A program made the position numbers and the translations under genes. Positions 51,254-59,280 of a stretch of 64,000 bases of DNA are shown piece by piece (within the stretch, counting starts at the first letter, position 1; each line of letters starts with the position of its first letter). Location of the stretch: positions 62,001-126,000 of the forward strand of contig JBFWRK010000009.1 in the NCBI GenBank assembly GCA_050248955.1, given 5' to 3'. Under the pieces are notes generated by a model. It had not been told where the DNA came from. It made no database searches and was given only the letters and a program-made list of their open reading frames with translations. The stretch is from JBFWRK01 sp050248955. Lineage in GTDB: Bacteria; Actinomycetota; Acidimicrobiia; Acidimicrobiales; Ilumatobacteraceae.

Positions 51254-54200
51254 GTGACCCGAGAGCAGCGCTACCCGGCGGTCGAGCCGCAACCCGATGT
51301 CCCGAAGCTGGAGGAAGCGGTCCTCGACTTCTGGGCGGAGGACGGCACGTTCGCGGCGTCGGTCGACGCGCGCCCGCCCGGTGAGCAGGGCGCCAACGAG
51401 TTCGTGTTCTACGACGGGCCGCCGTTCGCCAACGGCCTGCCGCACTACGGCCACCTCCTCACGGGCTACGTGAAGGACGTCGTGCCGCGGTACCGCACGA
51501 TGCGCGGCCGCCGCGTCGAACGCCGCTTCGGGTGGGACTGCCACGGCCTGCCGGCCGAGGTGGAAGCGGAAAAGGAGCTCGGGATCTCCGGTCACCCGGC
51601 GATCATCGGGTTCGGTGTCGACCGCTTCAACGACGCGTGTCGCACGAGCGTGCTGCGCTACACCGACGAGTGGCAGCGCTACGTGACCCGCCAGGCGCGG
51701 TGGGTCGACTTCGAGAACGACTACAAGACGCTCGACCTCTCCTACATGGAGAGCGTGATGTGGGCGTTCAAGACGCTCTGGGACAAGGGGCTCGTCTACG
51801 AGGGCTTCAAGGTGCTCCCGTACTGCTGGCGCTGCGAGACGCCGCTGAGCAACACCGAGACCCGGATGGACGACGTCTACCGCGACCGGCAGGACCCGGC
51901 GCTGACCGTGTGGTTCGAGCTCGATCCCGCGCCCGGGAGCGATCCGGCGCAGCCGGCCGAGCGGATGCTCGCCTGGACGACCACGCCGTGGACGCTGCCG
52001 TCGAACCTCGCGCTCGGCGTCGGGCCGGACGTCGAGTACGCGGTGATGGAGCAGGTCGAGCCCGACGGCACCCGGTACCGGTACCTGCTCGCCGAGGGGC
52101 GACTCGCCGCGTACGCGAAGGAGCTCGGCGACGCCGAGCAGGTCGGCACCGTGCTCGGCTCCGACCTCGTCGGCCGCACGTACGCGCCGCTGTTCCCGTT
52201 CTTCGCCGACCAGGAGCACGCGTTCCGGGTCCTCGCTGCCGACTTCGTCACCACCGAGGACGGCACCGGTGTGGTCCACATGTCGCCCGGGCATGGCGAG
52301 GAGGACCAGAACGTGTGCAACGCCGCCGGCATCCGCACGGTGGTGCCGATGGACGAGCACGGGCGCTACACCGCCGAGATCGCGCCGTGGGCGGGTGAGC
52401 ACGTGTTCGACGCCAACCCGCTCGTCATCCGCGACCTCAAGGATCGCGGGCGCGTGGTCCGGCACGAGACGTACGACCACCCGTATCCGCACTGCTGGCG
52501 GTGTGCCCAACCGCTCGTGTACCGGGCCATGTCGAGCTGGTTCGTGCAGGTCACGAAGTTCAAGGAGCGGATGGTCGAGCTGAACGGGCAGATCCGCTGG
52601 GTGCCCGAGCACCTCAAGGAGGGCAGCTTCGGCAAGTGGCTGGCGAACGCCCGCGACTGGTCGATCAGCCGAAACCGCTTCTGGGGCTCGCCGATCCCGG
52701 TGTGGAAGAGCGACGATCCGCGCTACCCGCGCATCGACGTTTACGGCTCGCTCGACGAGCTGCAGCGCGACTTCGGCGTCGAGGTCGTCGACCTGCACCG
52801 CCCCGCGGTGGACGAGCTCGTACGCCCCAACCCCGACGACCCGACCGGGCAGTCGACGATGCGCCGCGTGACCGAGGTGCTCGACTGCTGGTTCGAGTCG
52901 GGCTCGATGCCGTTCGCCCAGGTGCACTACCCCTTCGAGCACCGGGACTGGTTCGAGCACCACTATCCCGGCGACTTCATCGTCGAGTACATCGGCCAGA
53001 CGCGCGGCTGGTTCTACACGCTGCACGTCCTGGCGACGGCGCTGTTCGACCGGCCGGCCTTCACCACGTGCGTGAGCCACGGCATCGTGCTCGGCGACGA
53101 CGGGCAGAAGGCGTCGAAGAGCCTGCGCAACTACCCGGATCCGTTCGAGATGTTCGACTCCTACGGCTCCGACGCCGTGCGTTGGTTCCTGATGAGCTCG
53201 GCCATCCTGCGCGGCACCGACCTGTCGGTGACCGAGCAGGGCATCCGCGATGCAGCGCGGCAGGTGATCCTCCCGCTGTGGAACAGCTGGTACTTCTTCA
53301 CGCTCTACGCGAACGCCGGCGGCTACGCGCCGCGTCCGGCGGGAGCTGAGACGTCGCCCTCGACGAACGAGCTCGATCGCTACGTGCTCGCCAAGCTCCA
53401 CGACCTGACGGTCGAGATGACCGCAGAGATGGACGCGGACGACTTCTTCGACGCCTGCGGCGCGATCCGCTCGTACCTCGACGTCGTCACGAACTGGTAC
53501 ATCCGTCGCAGCCGTGATCGGTTCTGGCGCGGCGACGAGGCGGCGTTCGACACGCTGGCTCGGGTGCTCGAGGCCGTGTGTCGCCTGGCTGCACCCTTGC
53601 TGCCGCTCGTCACCGAGTCGATCTACCGCAACCTCGTCCCCGGGGCGCGCAGCGTGCACCTCACGGACTGGCCGTCGGCGGACGAGTTCCCGGCCGACGG
53701 CGCGCTGGTCGCGGCGATGGACCGCGTGCGCGACGTCTGCTCCGCCACCTTGTCGGTGCGCAAGCGCGAGGGACGCCGGGTCCGGCTGCCGCTCGCCCGG
53801 CTGACGGTGGCCAGCCCCGATGCGGGCGCGCTCGCACCGTTCCGAGATCTCATCGCGGACGAGGTCAACGTCAAGCACGTCGAGCTGACGGATGACGTCG
53901 CCTCGAACGCGTCGGCCGTGTTGCAGGTCGTGCCGGCGGTGGCCGGTCCGCGACTCGGGCCCGACGTCCAGAAGGTGATCCGTGCCGTGAAGGCGGGGGA
54001 CTGGCACGCGGAGGGCGATACGGTGAACGCCGGTGGGATCGTCTTGCACCCCGGGGAGTTCGTGCTCCGCCTCGTCCCTGCGGACGAGCACGCCAGCGCG
54101 TCGCTCGCCGGGAACGACGGCGTCGTCACGCTCGATCTCGAGCTCACGACGGAGCTGCAGGCGGAAGGGCTCGCCCGCGACCTCGTGCGCATCGTGCAAC

Positions 54201-54412
54201 AGGCCCGCCGCGATGCGGGGCTCGACGTGAGCGACCGGATCGCGCTGACCGTCGGGGTCGACCCGGAGCAGCTCGGGGCGGTCAGCACGCACCAGGACTT
54301 CATCGCCGGGGAGACGTTGGCGACCTCTGTCTCGGTGGCGGCGATCGGTGCGTCGCCACCGACCGCCGAGCTCGACGGCCGGCCGGTCCACGTCTCGGTG
54401 GTGCGGTCATGA
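51254..54412 (+). CDS. ileS: Isoleucyl-tRNA synthetase
   Basis: 1052 residues, class I synthetase. HIGH-type motif HYGH is at residues 64-67 (GLPHYGHLLTGYVKD) and KMSKS-type KASKS at 619-623. An editing domain with TTTPWTLPSNLALGV and an extended carboxy region follow. Length and motif variants match the eukaryote-like type 2 IleS common in actinobacteria, a form associated with low mupirocin sensitivity. A C-terminal zinc site is not evident. The GTG at 51254 is set by the ribosome site of the T-box; its stop overlaps the next gene (ATGA). Confidence 0.95.
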   Translation: MTREQRYPAVEPQPDVPKLEEAVLDFWAEDGTFAASVDARPPGEQGANEFVFYDGPPFANGLPHYGHLLTGYVKDVVPRYRTMRGRRVERRFGWDCHGLPAEVEAEKELGISGHPAIIGFGVDRFNDACRTSVLRYTDEWQRYVTRQARWVDFENDYKTLDLSYMESVMWAFKTLWDKGLVYEGFKVLPYCWRCETPLSNTETRMDDVYRDRQDPALTVWFELDPAPGSDPAQPAERMLAWTTTPWTLPSNLALGVGPDVEYAVMEQVEPDGTRYRYLLAEGRLAAYAKELGDAEQVGTVLGSDLVGRTYAPLFPFFADQEHAFRVLAADFVTTEDGTGVVHMSPGHGEEDQNVCNAAGIRTVVPMDEHGRYTAEIAPWAGEHVFDANPLVIRDLKDRGRVVRHETYDHPYPHCWRCAQPLVYRAMSSWFVQVTKFKERMVELNGQIRWVPEHLKEGSFGKWLANARDWSISRNRFWGSPIPVWKSDDPRYPRIDVYGSLDELQRDFGVEVVDLHRPAVDELVRPNPDDPTGQSTMRRVTEVLDCWFESGSMPFAQVHYPFEHRDWFEHHYPGDFIVEYIGQTRGWFYTLHVLATALFDRPAFTTCVSHGIVLGDDGQKASKSLRNYPDPFEMFDSYGSDAVRWFLMSSAILRGTDLSVTEQGIRDAARQVILPLWNSWYFFTLYANAGGYAPRPAGAETSPSTNELDRYVLAKLHDLTVEMTAEMDADDFFDACGAIRSYLDVVTNWYIRRSRDRFWRGDEAAFDTLARVLEAVCRLAAPLLPLVTESIYRNLVPGARSVHLTDWPSADEFPADGALVAAMDRVRDVCSATLSVRKREGRRVRLPLARLTVASPDAGALAPFRDLIADEVNVKHVELTDDVASNASAVLQVVPAVAGPRLGPDVQKVIRAVKAGDWHAEGDTVNAGGIVLHPGEFVLRLVPADEHASASLAGNDGVVTLDLELTTELQAEGLARDLVRIVQQARRDAGLDVSDRIALTVGVDPEQLGAVSTHQDFIAGETLATSVSVAAIGASPPTAELDGRPVHVSVVRS

Positions 54413-54714
54413 TCACGACCGTGGACGGCGGCGTGATCCTCGACATCCGGGTCCAGCCCGGCGCCGGCCGGACTGCTGTGGTCGGGCGGCACGGCGACGA
54501 GTTGAAGCTGCGCGTCGGTGCGCCACCGGTCGAGGGCCGGGCGAACGAGGCCGTGCTCGCGTTCCTCGCCGACGCGTTCGACCTCCGCAAGGCGGCGGTC
54601 ACCCTCGTCAGCGGTCCGACGTCGCGCAGCAAGCGGATCCGCCTGGACGGAGTCGACGAGGCCACGGCGACGACGGTCGTCGATCGGCTGATCGACAGCG
54701 CGAAGAAGCGCTGA
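54409..54714 (+). CDS. DUF167 family protein (YggU-like)
   Basis: 101 residues. The family signature LDIRVQPGAGRTAVVGRHGDELKLRVGAPPVEGRANEAVLAFLADAF (seen in parts) and a late GPTSRSKRIRLDG are clear. Structures of relatives show a small alpha/beta fold; no enzymatic role is established. It overlaps the ileS stop (ATGA) and so is translated after it. YggU-type genes are regular neighbours of yggT and sepF genes. Confidence 0.88.
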   Translation: MITTVDGGVILDIRVQPGAGRTAVVGRHGDELKLRVGAPPVEGRANEAVLAFLADAFDLRKAAVTLVSGPTSRSKRIRLDGVDEATATTVVDRLIDSAKKR

Positions 54715-54738
54715 TCGCCGGACTCGTCGTGGCGGCGC

Positions 54739-54744
54739 TACCAT
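54739..54744 (+). promoter_or_regulatory. Possible -10 element upstream of the DksA-like gene
   Basis: TACCAT lies 34 bases before the ATG at 54779; the leader between them carries CGGAGG. Unlike the leaderless cases, this would give a short 5' untranslated region. Confidence 0.35.
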
Positions 54745-54778
54745 CCGCCCTTCGAAACGCCCGGAGGTTCCCCTGACG

Positions 54779-55366
54779 ATGGCTACCGCCAAGAAGACCA
54801 CTGCGTCCCGGACGAAGGCTGTGCCTGCCAAGGCTGCAGCCGCGACGCCGGCGAAGGCCGCTGCTGCCGCGCCCAAGCGAGCGGCCGCGTCCAACGCGAA
54901 GTCGGCTCCGGCAGCGACGAAGCGAGCATCGGCGGCACCGGCGCGGAGCGCGAAGCGCCCCGTCGGCGAGATCAAGCTGAAGTCGAACAAGGACTTCGAC
55001 CAGAAGTTCCTCGAGACGCAGATGAAGCTGCTGATCGAGGAGCGGGCGGCACTGACCGGGCAGGCGCAACGGCTCGAGAGCGAGGCGAACTCGCTGATCG
55101 AGGACGTCGAGATGGGCGACGTGCAGTTCGACGACGAGTCGGGAGAGGGCGAGACGATGGTGGTCGAGCGCGACCGCGACCTCGCGCTCTCAGCGCAGGC
55201 TCGCCAGATGGTCGCCGAGATCGACGTCGCTCTCGACCGCATGGCGGAGGGCACCTACGGGTACTCGGTGATCTCCGGCCGCCCGATCCCGAAGGAGCGG
55301 CTCAAGGCGATCCCGTGGGCGACCGTGCTCGTCGAGGAGAAGGTCGGCGGGATCGGTCGACGGTGA
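54779..55366 (+). CDS. DksA/TraR-family protein lacking the zinc-finger cysteines
   Basis: 195 residues. The first ~62 residues are Ala/Lys/Pro-rich and histone-H1-like. A long helical hairpin follows (DFDQKFLETQMKLLIEERAALTGQAQRLESEA in parts), then MAEGTYGYSVISGRPIPKERLKAIPWATVLVEEK. The last segment aligns with the DksA zinc finger (GTYGxCxxCGxPIPxERLxAxPWATLCVECQ), but the four Cys become Ser, Ser, Leu and Glu. Family members bind RNA polymerase; this one keeps the fold but cannot bind zinc the usual way. It lies between the DUF167 gene and lspA, a standard actinobacterial position. Confidence 0.83.
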   Translation: MATAKKTTASRTKAVPAKAAAATPAKAAAAAPKRAAASNAKSAPAATKRASAAPARSAKRPVGEIKLKSNKDFDQKFLETQMKLLIEERAALTGQAQRLESEANSLIEDVEMGDVQFDDESGEGETMVVERDRDLALSAQARQMVAEIDVALDRMAEGTYGYSVISGRPIPKERLKAIPWATVLVEEKVGGIGRR

Positions 55367-55956
55367 ATGCTCGGGGCAGGTCACTGCTCCCGGCGGTCGT
55401 GATCGCGGCCGTCGTCGTCGGCATCGACCAGCTGACGAAGCACTGGGCAGTGAACCGGCTCTCGGGTGGGCGGGACATCGATCTCATCGGCAGCCTGCGC
55501 TTCCACCTGACGTTCAACAGCGGCATGGCGTTCAGCCGTGGCGAGGGGCTCGGGCCGATCATCGGGGTCGTCGCCGTCGCGGTCGTCGCGGTGCTGCTCG
55601 TCGGCCTGCGACGCGAGGGGAGCCGGCTCGGCGACATCGCGTCCGGCATGGTGATCGGCGGCGCGCTCGGCAACGTCGTCGATCGTCTCTTCCGCGGCGA
55701 CGGCTGGTTCCACGGCTCGGTGATCGACTTCGTCGACCTGCAGTGGTGGCCGATCTTCAACGTCGCCGACATGGGCATCACGATCGGCGGCGTGCTCCTC
55801 GTGCTCTCGACGCTCCTTGCCGGACGTACCGAGGCGTCGACTGCCGCTGGAGCCGCCGGATCCACGGGATCCACGGGATCCGATGGATCCACGACCTCCA
55901 CGGGATCCAGCGGCTCGGCCGACCTCGGCTCGAGCTCGTCCGGCCCACGCCCGTGA
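55363..55956 (+). CDS. lspA: Lipoprotein signal peptidase
   Basis: 197 residues. Four membrane helices carry the family motifs IDQLTKHWAV, FNSGMAFS, the catalytic Asp in GNVVDRLFRG, and the second Asp in FNVADMGITIG. It cleaves prolipoproteins such as the two lipoproteins in this window. After the last helix a ~40-residue Gly/Ser/Thr-rich tail (GSTGSTGSDGST and similar) is added; it is encoded by a 9-base repeat with GGATCC at its core. The GTG overlaps the DksA-like stop (GTGA). Confidence 0.94.
   Translation: MNARGRSLLPAVVIAAVVVGIDQLTKHWAVNRLSGGRDIDLIGSLRFHLTFNSGMAFSRGEGLGPIIGVVAVAVVAVLLVGLRREGSRLGDIASGMVIGGALGNVVDRLFRGDGWFHGSVIDFVDLQWWPIFNVADMGITIGGVLLVLSTLLAGRTEASTAAGAAGSTGSTGSDGSTTSTGSSGSADLGSSSSGPRP
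55858..55908 (+). repeat. 9-base-period GGATCC repeat in the lspA tail
   Basis: GGATCC occurs at 55858, 55867, 55876, 55885 and 55903, spaced 9, 9, 9 and 18 bases, encoding Gly-Ser-Thr/Asp triplets. Confidence 0.8.
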
Positions 55957-56864
55957 TCGCCGAGGAGATCCCGTCGGCGTTGGCGGGGCAGCGACTCGAC
56001 AGGGTGGTGTCGATCGTCGCCGAGGTCAGCCGGGCGGAGGCAGCGCGACTGATCGACGGCGGTTTCGTGCGCCTCGACGGCGACACGGCCGCCGCCGGAA
56101 AGGAACGCCTGCGCGAGGGCCAGCAGCTCGAGGTCGACACCTCCGGGATCTCGGTGCAGGAGCTGCCCGGGCCCGACCCGAGCGTCGAGTTCACGGTCGT
56201 TCACGCCGACGAGCACCTGCTCGTGATCGACAAGCCGGCGCGGCTCGTGGTCCATCCCGCGACCGGCAACGAGACCGGGACGCTCGTGAACGGCCTGCTC
56301 GCCCGCTACCCGGAGATCGCGCAGGTCGGGCAGCCGGAGCGTCCGGGCATCGTCCACCGCCTCGACGGCGGCACGTCGGGCCTGCTGCTCGTGGCGCGCA
56401 CGCAGCCTGCCTACGACGCGCTCGTCGAGATGCTGCGCGAGCACGCGGTCGAGCGGATCTACGACGCGCTCGTGTGGGGCGAGCCCGAGTCGCCGAGCGG
56501 GCTCATCGACGCCCCGATCGGACGCCATCCGCGGGAGCCGTTGAAGATGGCCGTGGTCGCGACCGGACGCCCGTCGCGGACGCGCTACACCGTCGAGCGG
56601 CGCTGGGCGTCACCGCCCGTGTCGTTGCTCACGTGCCAGCTGGAGACAGGGCGCACGCACCAGATCCGCGTGCACCTCGCCGCGATCGGTCATCCGGTCG
56701 TCGCCGACCACCAGTACGCGGGCCGACGGCCGACGCTCGGACTCGAACGGCCGTTCCTCCATGCCCGGCGGCTCGAGTTCGTCCATCCCTTCACCGGGGA
56801 GGCGATTGCGTTCGACGCGCCGCTGCCGGACGATCTCGAGCGGGTGCTCGCCGAGCTGTCCTGA
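55953..56864 (+). CDS. rluD: RluA/RluD-family 23S rRNA pseudouridine synthase
   Basis: 303 residues. An S4 RNA-binding domain (GQRLDRVVSIVAEVSRAEAARLIDGGFVRLDG) precedes the synthase domain with VIDKPARLVVHP, the catalytic-Asp motif PGIVHRLDGGTSGLLL (usual form HRLDxxTSG) and LETGRTHQIRVHLAAIGHPVVAD. It modifies uridines, typically in 23S rRNA helix 69; substrate is inferred from family. The GTG overlaps the lspA stop (GTGA), the usual lspA-rluD pairing. Confidence 0.92.
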   Translation: MIAEEIPSALAGQRLDRVVSIVAEVSRAEAARLIDGGFVRLDGDTAAAGKERLREGQQLEVDTSGISVQELPGPDPSVEFTVVHADEHLLVIDKPARLVVHPATGNETGTLVNGLLARYPEIAQVGQPERPGIVHRLDGGTSGLLLVARTQPAYDALVEMLREHAVERIYDALVWGEPESPSGLIDAPIGRHPREPLKMAVVATGRPSRTRYTVERRWASPPVSLLTCQLETGRTHQIRVHLAAIGHPVVADHQYAGRRPTLGLERPFLHARRLEFVHPFTGEAIAFDAPLPDDLERVLAELS

Positions 56865-56876
56865 GCGAGCTGTCCC

Positions 56877-56895
56877 GGGCGGCGCCGCGCCGCCC
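56877..56895. terminator. GC-only hairpin between convergent rluD and Rrf2 genes
   Basis: GGGCGGCG (56877-56884) pairs with CGCCGCCC (56888-56895) across a 3-base loop, in the 39-base gap between converging genes. It lacks a T-run on either side, as is common in high-GC actinobacteria. Confidence 0.5.
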
Positions 56896-56903
56896 CGGTG
56901 AGC

Positions 56904-57371
56904 TCAGCGGGAATCGATCGGGTCGCTCTCGAGCGGTTGTGGCCATGCTGCCTCGCCGCGTGCCTGGGCGGCGACCGAGGCGAGGGTGTAGCCCTCGAGG
57001 TGGTGGCGCATGTGGTCGCCGGCGACCTGCCAGATCGAGAGCAGCACGCACTGGCCCTCGTGGTCGCAGGCGCCGTCCTGGTGCGGCAGGCCGAAGTCGC
57101 CGAGCGTGATCGGGCCGTCGACGGCGGAGATGATCTCCGAGAGCCGGATCTCGTCCGGCGCACGCGCCAGCACGTAGCCACCGCCGACCCCGCGCTTCGA
57201 GCGGACGAGTCCGGCACCCTTCAGCGCGAGGAGGATCTGCTCGAGGTAGGGCTGCGGGAGGCCCGTGCGCTCGGCGATGTCGCGCACCGACGTGGGACCG
57301 CTGCCGTCGGCATGCAACGCCAGTGACAGCAAGGCTCGGCAGGCGTAATCGCCGCGGGTTGACACACGCAC
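56904..57371 (-). CDS. Rrf2-family transcriptional regulator
   Basis: 155 residues from the GTG at 57371. The winged helix-turn-helix starts VSTRGDYACRALLSLAL and includes DIAERTGLPQPYLEQILLALKGAGLVRSKRGVGGGYVLAR, very typical of Rrf2/RsrR/IscR proteins. Three Cys (Tyr-Ala-Cys in the first helix; ACDHEGQC near residue 105-112) could hold an Fe-S cluster, though the spacing is not the standard IscR one. It should sense redox, NO or Fe-S status. A minus-strand TACGAT 6 bases upstream suggests a leaderless mRNA. Confidence 0.88.
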   Translation of the reverse strand: MRVSTRGDYACRALLSLALHADGSGPTSVRDIAERTGLPQPYLEQILLALKGAGLVRSKRGVGGGYVLARAPDEIRLSEIISAVDGPITLGDFGLPHQDGACDHEGQCVLLSIWQVAGDHMRHHLEGYTLASVAAQARGEAAWPQPLESDPIDSR

Positions 57372-57377
57372 AGCTGC

Positions 57378-57383
57378 ATCGTA
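57378..57383 (-). promoter_or_regulatory. -10 element, leaderless promoter of the Rrf2 gene
   Basis: TACGAT on the minus strand lies 6 bases before the GTG at 57371, the same hexamer and spacing as at 22107-22112. Confidence 0.5.
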
Positions 57384-57466
57384 CGGGCCGATGGGCGGGG
57401 ACGGCGGCACTGCCACGCGCGCGCGGGGTTGGCGGTGCGAGTGCTCTGGATGGTGGACTACCCGGC

Positions 57467-58573
57467 GTGGGTTCAGAACCGGTGTTGCCGACCTATGCCG
57501 GTGCCAACCTCCGAGGGATCATCCCAGCGCTGCTCGGGCCGAAGCGCACGGCCTGGTTGCCGTCGTGGTTCCCCGCGCCCGCGCACGGCGCGGACCAGGT
57601 CGTGGTGCTGCTGGTCGACGGACTCGGCTGGGAGCAGCTGCAGGAGCGACCCCAGCTGGCACCGACGCTCACCGGGTTGGCGGGCGGTCCGATCACGTCG
57701 GTCGTGCCCTCCACGACGTCGACGGCGCTGACGTCCGTCGTCACCGGTCTGACGCCGGCCGAGCACGGCATCATCGGGTACCGCATCGACCTCGGCGGCG
57801 AGGTCATGAACGTGCTGCGCTGGTCGACCGCGAACGGCGACGCGCGGAAGCGACACGTCCCTCGTGACGTGCAGCCGTTCCCCGCCTTCCTCGGTCAGAC
57901 CGTCCCGGTCGTGAGCAAGATCGAGCTCGAGAGCTCCGGCTTCTCGGCTGCCCATCTCGCCGGCGCCAGCATGAACGGCTGGCGGACGATGTCGAACATC
58001 CCGGTCGAGATCGCCGCGCAGCTCGCCCTGGGTCACCCGCTCGTGTACGCCTACTACGACGGCATCGACAAGGTCGCCCACGAGAAGGGCTTCGGCCCGT
58101 ACTACGACGCCGAGCTGCGGATGGTCGACCGGTTGGTCGGCGACATCCTCGAGATGCTCCCGGAGGGTGCGGTGCTGCTCGTCACGGCCGATCACGGCCA
58201 GGTCGACGTCGGGCCCCGCGTGCTGCCCCCGGCACCGGAGGTGCTGGCAGCCACTCGCTACCAGTCGGGTGAGGGCCGGTTCCGCTGGCTCCACGCCAAG
58301 TCCGGTGCAGCAGGGCCGCTCCTCGACGCCGCGACGAAGGCGCACAGCGACGTCGCGTGGGTCGTCAGCAAGGAGCGAGTGCTCGACGAGGGCTGGTTCG
58401 GGCCCTCGATGGCCGGCCCGGTCGCAGCCCGTCTCGGCGATGTCGCGCTCGTCGCGAGGGATCCGATCAGCTTCGACGACCCCGCCGATTCGGGACCGTT
58501 CCAGCTGGTCTGTCGACATGGGTCGTTGACCTCGGCGGAGATGCTCGTACCGTTGATCGCCGGACGACGCTGA
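57467..58573 (+). CDS. Alkaline phosphatase superfamily protein (type I phosphodiesterase/nucleotide pyrophosphatase-like)
   Basis: 368 residues from the GTG at 57467; a GTG at 57482 is an alternative. Superfamily metal-site motifs are VVVLLVDGLGWEQL (first Asp), TSVVPSTTSTALTSVVTGLTPAEHGIIGY (nucleophile Thr/Ser region), YAYYDGIDKVAHEKG (Asp/His pair) and VTADHGQVDVG. It probably hydrolyses a phosphodiester or nucleotide; substrate unknown. No signal peptide is evident from the chosen start, so a cytoplasmic location is likely. It is divergent from the Rrf2 gene and 30 bases upstream of bpa. Confidence 0.82.
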   Translation: MGSEPVLPTYAGANLRGIIPALLGPKRTAWLPSWFPAPAHGADQVVVLLVDGLGWEQLQERPQLAPTLTGLAGGPITSVVPSTTSTALTSVVTGLTPAEHGIIGYRIDLGGEVMNVLRWSTANGDARKRHVPRDVQPFPAFLGQTVPVVSKIELESSGFSAAHLAGASMNGWRTMSNIPVEIAAQLALGHPLVYAYYDGIDKVAHEKGFGPYYDAELRMVDRLVGDILEMLPEGAVLLVTADHGQVDVGPRVLPPAPEVLAATRYQSGEGRFRWLHAKSGAAGPLLDAATKAHSDVAWVVSKERVLDEGWFGPSMAGPVAARLGDVALVARDPISFDDPADSGPFQLVCRHGSLTSAEMLVPLIAGRR

Positions 58574-58603
58574 CGCTCGCGAGACACACCAGGAGAGACG
58601 TTG

Positions 58604-59113
58604 ATGACAGACGAACAGATCGAGACCCCGGATGCCGTGATGCCGCCCGGCTCCTCACCGGACCAGCCCGACGGGCAGGAGCAGGTCGAGATGGTCAGCG
58701 AGCCGGCGAAGGTGATGCGGATCGGCTCGATGGTCAAGCAGCTGCTCGACGAGGTGAAGTCGGCACCGCTCGACGACGCCAGCCGTGACCGTCTCGCCGG
58801 CATCTACCAGCGGTCGCTCGACGAGCTGGCCAGCGCGCTGTCGCCCGACCTGCAGGAAGAGCTGCGGTCGATGGCCCCGCCCTTCCGGGAGGGCGAGCGC
58901 CCGACCGACGCCGAGCTGCGCATCGCGCAGGCCCAGCTCGTCGGCTGGCTCGAAGGGCTGTTCCACGGCATCCAGGCGACGCTCATGGCACAGCAGTTCG
59001 CCGCCCGTCAGCAGCTCGACCAGATGCGCCGGCTGCCGCCCGGCGTCGGTCCCGGAAGCGGCCCACCGGGCCAGCCCGTCGACGCCAACGAGCGTCCCGG
59101 CACGTATCTGTAG
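58604..59113 (+). CDS. bpa: Bacterial proteasome activator Bpa
   Basis: 169 residues. The four-helix-bundle core is clear (KVMRIGSMVKQLLDEVKSAPLDDASRDRLAGIYQRSLDELASALSPDLQEEL in parts; LVGWLEGLFHGIQATLMAQQ). It ends in GTYL, close to the GQYL terminus that docks into the 20S proteasome. Bpa forms a dodecameric ring that lets unfolded proteins into the proteasome without ATP. It implies the organism has proteasome genes elsewhere. The ATG has AGGAGAG upstream. Confidence 0.92.
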   Translation: MTDEQIETPDAVMPPGSSPDQPDGQEQVEMVSEPAKVMRIGSMVKQLLDEVKSAPLDDASRDRLAGIYQRSLDELASALSPDLQEELRSMAPPFREGERPTDAELRIAQAQLVGWLEGLFHGIQATLMAQQFAARQQLDQMRRLPPGVGPGSGPPGQPVDANERPGTYL

Positions 59114-59197
59114 CCCCACCGCGCCCTGTTGCGCCGGCTGACCTGGGAAGAGCGCGACGCCTTCCGGACGGGCTGACCGCGACCCCTCGCCGCGCGC

Positions 59198-59203
59198 TAC
59201 CCT
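59198..59203 (+). promoter_or_regulatory. Possible -10 element of dnaE
   Basis: TACCCT lies 77 bases before the dnaE GTG. The leader holds a 7-bp hairpin ACAGCCG/CGGCTGT (59213-59219 with 59227-59233) and then AAGGAGGT (59266-59273). Confidence 0.4.
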
Positions 59204-59280
59204 CGACGAATCACAGCCGTGTAAGCCGGCTGTCGAGGTCGCCGTCACACCGAAGCCGCAGATCGAAGGAGGTCGTCGCC

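Noticed and set aside
49991..54391. A 1466-codon open frame on the minus strand opposite divIVA and ileS (similar long ones oppose dnaE at 59245-62682 and mraZ-ftsI at 33797-37264).
   Set aside because: Such antisense frames arise automatically opposite GC3-rich genes; the products are Arg/His/Asp-rich, lack domains, and contradict the clear ileS, divIVA and dnaE proteins on the other strand.
59114..59176. In-frame continuation of bpa past its TAG for 20 codons (ending in text like LTWEERDAFRTG), which could suggest stop-codon read-through.
   Set aside because: The GTYL end must be free to dock into the proteasome, no read-through context is visible, and 20 open codons are common by chance at this GC content.
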